This document shows, one piece after another, positions 62,900 through 64,000 of a stretch of 64,000 bases of DNA. Under the pieces are notes generated by a model. It was given only the letters and a program-made list of their open reading frames with translations, did no database searches and was not told where the DNA came from. Each line of letters opens with the position of its first letter. Within the stretch, counting starts at the first letter, position 1. Made by a program: the position numbers and the translations under genes. The stretch lies in assembly GCA_046704745.1 (NCBI GenBank), contig JBJKRL010000147.1:1-64000 (forward strand). The letters are read 5' to 3'. Origin of the DNA: CAWGGS01 sp046704745 (GTDB lineage Bacteria; Desulfobacterota; Desulfobulbia; Desulfobulbales; Desulfocapsaceae).

Positions 62900-64000
62900 A
62901 TGCAAACAAATTCCCCCCTGCAATTAAACACTATGGATAACCTTGAGACCCCCCCTGATAAACCCTTGGATTTCATCCGGCAGATCATTGCCGACGATCT
63001 TAAAACCGGAAAACATACCAAAATCGTAACCAGGTTTCCGCCAGAGCCTAACGGCTTTCTACATATCGGTCATGCCAAGTCCATTTGCCTCAATTTCGGT
63101 ATCGGCCTGGAATACGGCGGTCCCTGCCATATGCGCTTCGACGATACCAACCCCAGCAAGGAAGAGGTTGCTTATGTTGAATCCATTTTGAACGATGTTA
63201 AATGGCTGGGCTTTGACTGGGGTCAAAACCTTTTCTATGCCTCCGACTATTTCGACAGGCTTTTCGACTTTGCTGTGCAGCTCATAAAATTGGGCAAGGC
63301 TTATGTCTGCGACCTCTCCGGTGAAGAGATCCGGGAATACAGAGGCACTCTCACTGAACCAGGCAAGGAAAGCCCGTATCGCAACCGCAGCATCGAAGAG
63401 AACCTCGATCTTTTCCAACGGATGCGTGCAGGAGAGTTCGACGAGGGCAGCCGGGTTCTGCGGGCCAAAATCGACATGGCCTCACCGAATGTCAACATGC
63501 GCGATCCGGTAATCTACAGAATCATAAAGGCTTCCCACCACCGAACCGGCGATAAATGGTGTATCTACCCCATGTACGATTATACCCATTGTCTATCCGA
63601 TTCCATTGAGGGAATCACCCATTCCTTGTGTACCCTTGAATTCGAAGACCACCGTCCTCTCTACGATTGGGTACTGGATGTCCTCGACACCCCTTGCCAC
63701 CCGCGCCAGATTGAATTTGCCCGCCTCAATCTCACCTATACGGTCATGAGCAAACGTAAAATCCTGCAGCTGGTCAACGGCGGATACGTCAAAGGCTGGG
63801 ATGACCCCAGAATGCTGACCATCTCAGGTCTCAGACGTCGCGGCTATCCTCCGGCAGCCATCCGAAAATTCTGTAATCTCATCGGGATAGGGAAAAAGGA
63901 GAGTTGGATCGACATGGGAGTGCTGGAAAACGCAGTTCGTGACCATCTCAACGAAATCGCCCCGAGAGTTATGGGTATTCTCGACCCGCTAAAGGTTATC
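62900..64000 (+). CDS. glnS: Glutaminyl-tRNA synthetase, N-terminal part (runs off the window)
   Basis: Charges tRNA-Gln directly. The ATG at 62900 lies 1 bp after the gltX stop; a second in-frame ATG at 62933 is possible. About 367 residues are visible: the HIGH motif in PPEPNGFLHIGHAKSI (near 45-60), the DTNP acceptor pocket in FDDTNPSKEE, the HCLSDSIEGITHSLCTLEF block and the KMSKS-type loop VMSKRKI (near 284). The C-terminal beta-barrel anticodon domains lie beyond position 64000. The coupled gltX-glnS pair, with tRNA-Gln 3.4 kb away, is consistent. Confidence 0.96.
   Translation, partial: MQTNSPLQLNTMDNLETPPDKPLDFIRQIIADDLKTGKHTKIVTRFPPEPNGFLHIGHAKSICLNFGIGLEYGGPCHMRFDDTNPSKEEVAYVESILNDVKWLGFDWGQNLFYASDYFDRLFDFAVQLIKLGKAYVCDLSGEEIREYRGTLTEPGKESPYRNRSIEENLDLFQRMRAGEFDEGSRVLRAKIDMASPNVNMRDPVIYRIIKASHHRTGDKWCIYPMYDYTHCLSDSIEGITHSLCTLEFEDHRPLYDWVLDVLDTPCHPRQIEFARLNLTYTVMSKRKILQLVNGGYVKGWDDPRMLTISGLRRRGYPPAAIRKFCNLIGIGKKESWIDMGVLENAVRDHLNEIAPRVMGILDPLKVI

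Overview
The window reads as chromosome of a Gram-negative, lipopolysaccharide-making bacterium, most likely a deltaproteobacterium (Desulfobacterota) of Desulfobulbales type. This rests on three things I know of that group: the gene order around murA-prmC-prfA-rpmE-rho and carD-pth-rplY-prs-ispE, a beta-oxidation cluster under a TetR regulator, and four-gene GldA/F/G/DUF4340-like transporter operons. The species call is inference; no rRNA gene is present.

Layout. 1-4250: a Fur-box promoter and the glyoxylate shunt operon aceB-aceA. 3705-5569: a HipA-family kinase with no HipB, followed by a small winged-helix-like protein. 5824-9815: a DUF3047 secreted protein, a Ca2+-type P-type ATPase and a 17-kDa-antigen-like lipoprotein. 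10361-14236: kdsB-waaA (Kdo for LPS), rsmE and a HAD phosphatase. 14261-15943: a MITE-like element and a GGDEF protein. 16364-21221: an ABC transporter/GldG/DUF4340 operon. 21421-27498: a 2025-residue hybrid sensor kinase whose N-terminal kinase domain is truncated and degenerate. 27704-29482: a second copy of the MITE-like element, a secreted Tyr/Trp-rich protein and a TetR regulator. 29723-38023: fatty-acid activation and beta-oxidation (acyl-CoA ligase, thiolase, 3-hydroxyacyl-CoA dehydrogenase, M24 peptidase, a frameshifted DUF6125-like pseudogene, enoyl-CoA hydratase, acyl-CoA dehydrogenase). 38034-45720: an unknown cytoplasmic protein, an HxlR-TauE-SpmAB group, citrate synthase, a tautomerase and a second acyl-CoA ligase. 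47246-61098: a long minus-strand housekeeping block from serA to murA with tRNA-Gln. 61423-64000: gltX and the start of glnS.

How it fits together. The two ligases and the beta-oxidation enzymes turn fatty acids into acetyl-CoA. Citrate synthase and the aceBA glyoxylate shunt would let the cell assimilate that acetyl-CoA. The divergent ligase/thiolase promoter region holds three near-identical palindromes that fit the nearby TetR protein. aceBA has a strong promoter directly preceded by a 16/19 Fur-box match, which suggests iron control of the shunt.

Main leads: the HipA-like kinase with a non-HipB partner and a 15-bp palindrome at its promoter; a 164-bp TA-flanked foldback element in two copies; the pseudokinase-headed giant sensor; the Fur-aceBA link; the TetR operator triplet; and a previously masked, frameshifted gene between the M24 peptidase and enoyl-CoA hydratase. 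I found no CRISPR array, rRNA, prophage or complete insertion sequence.
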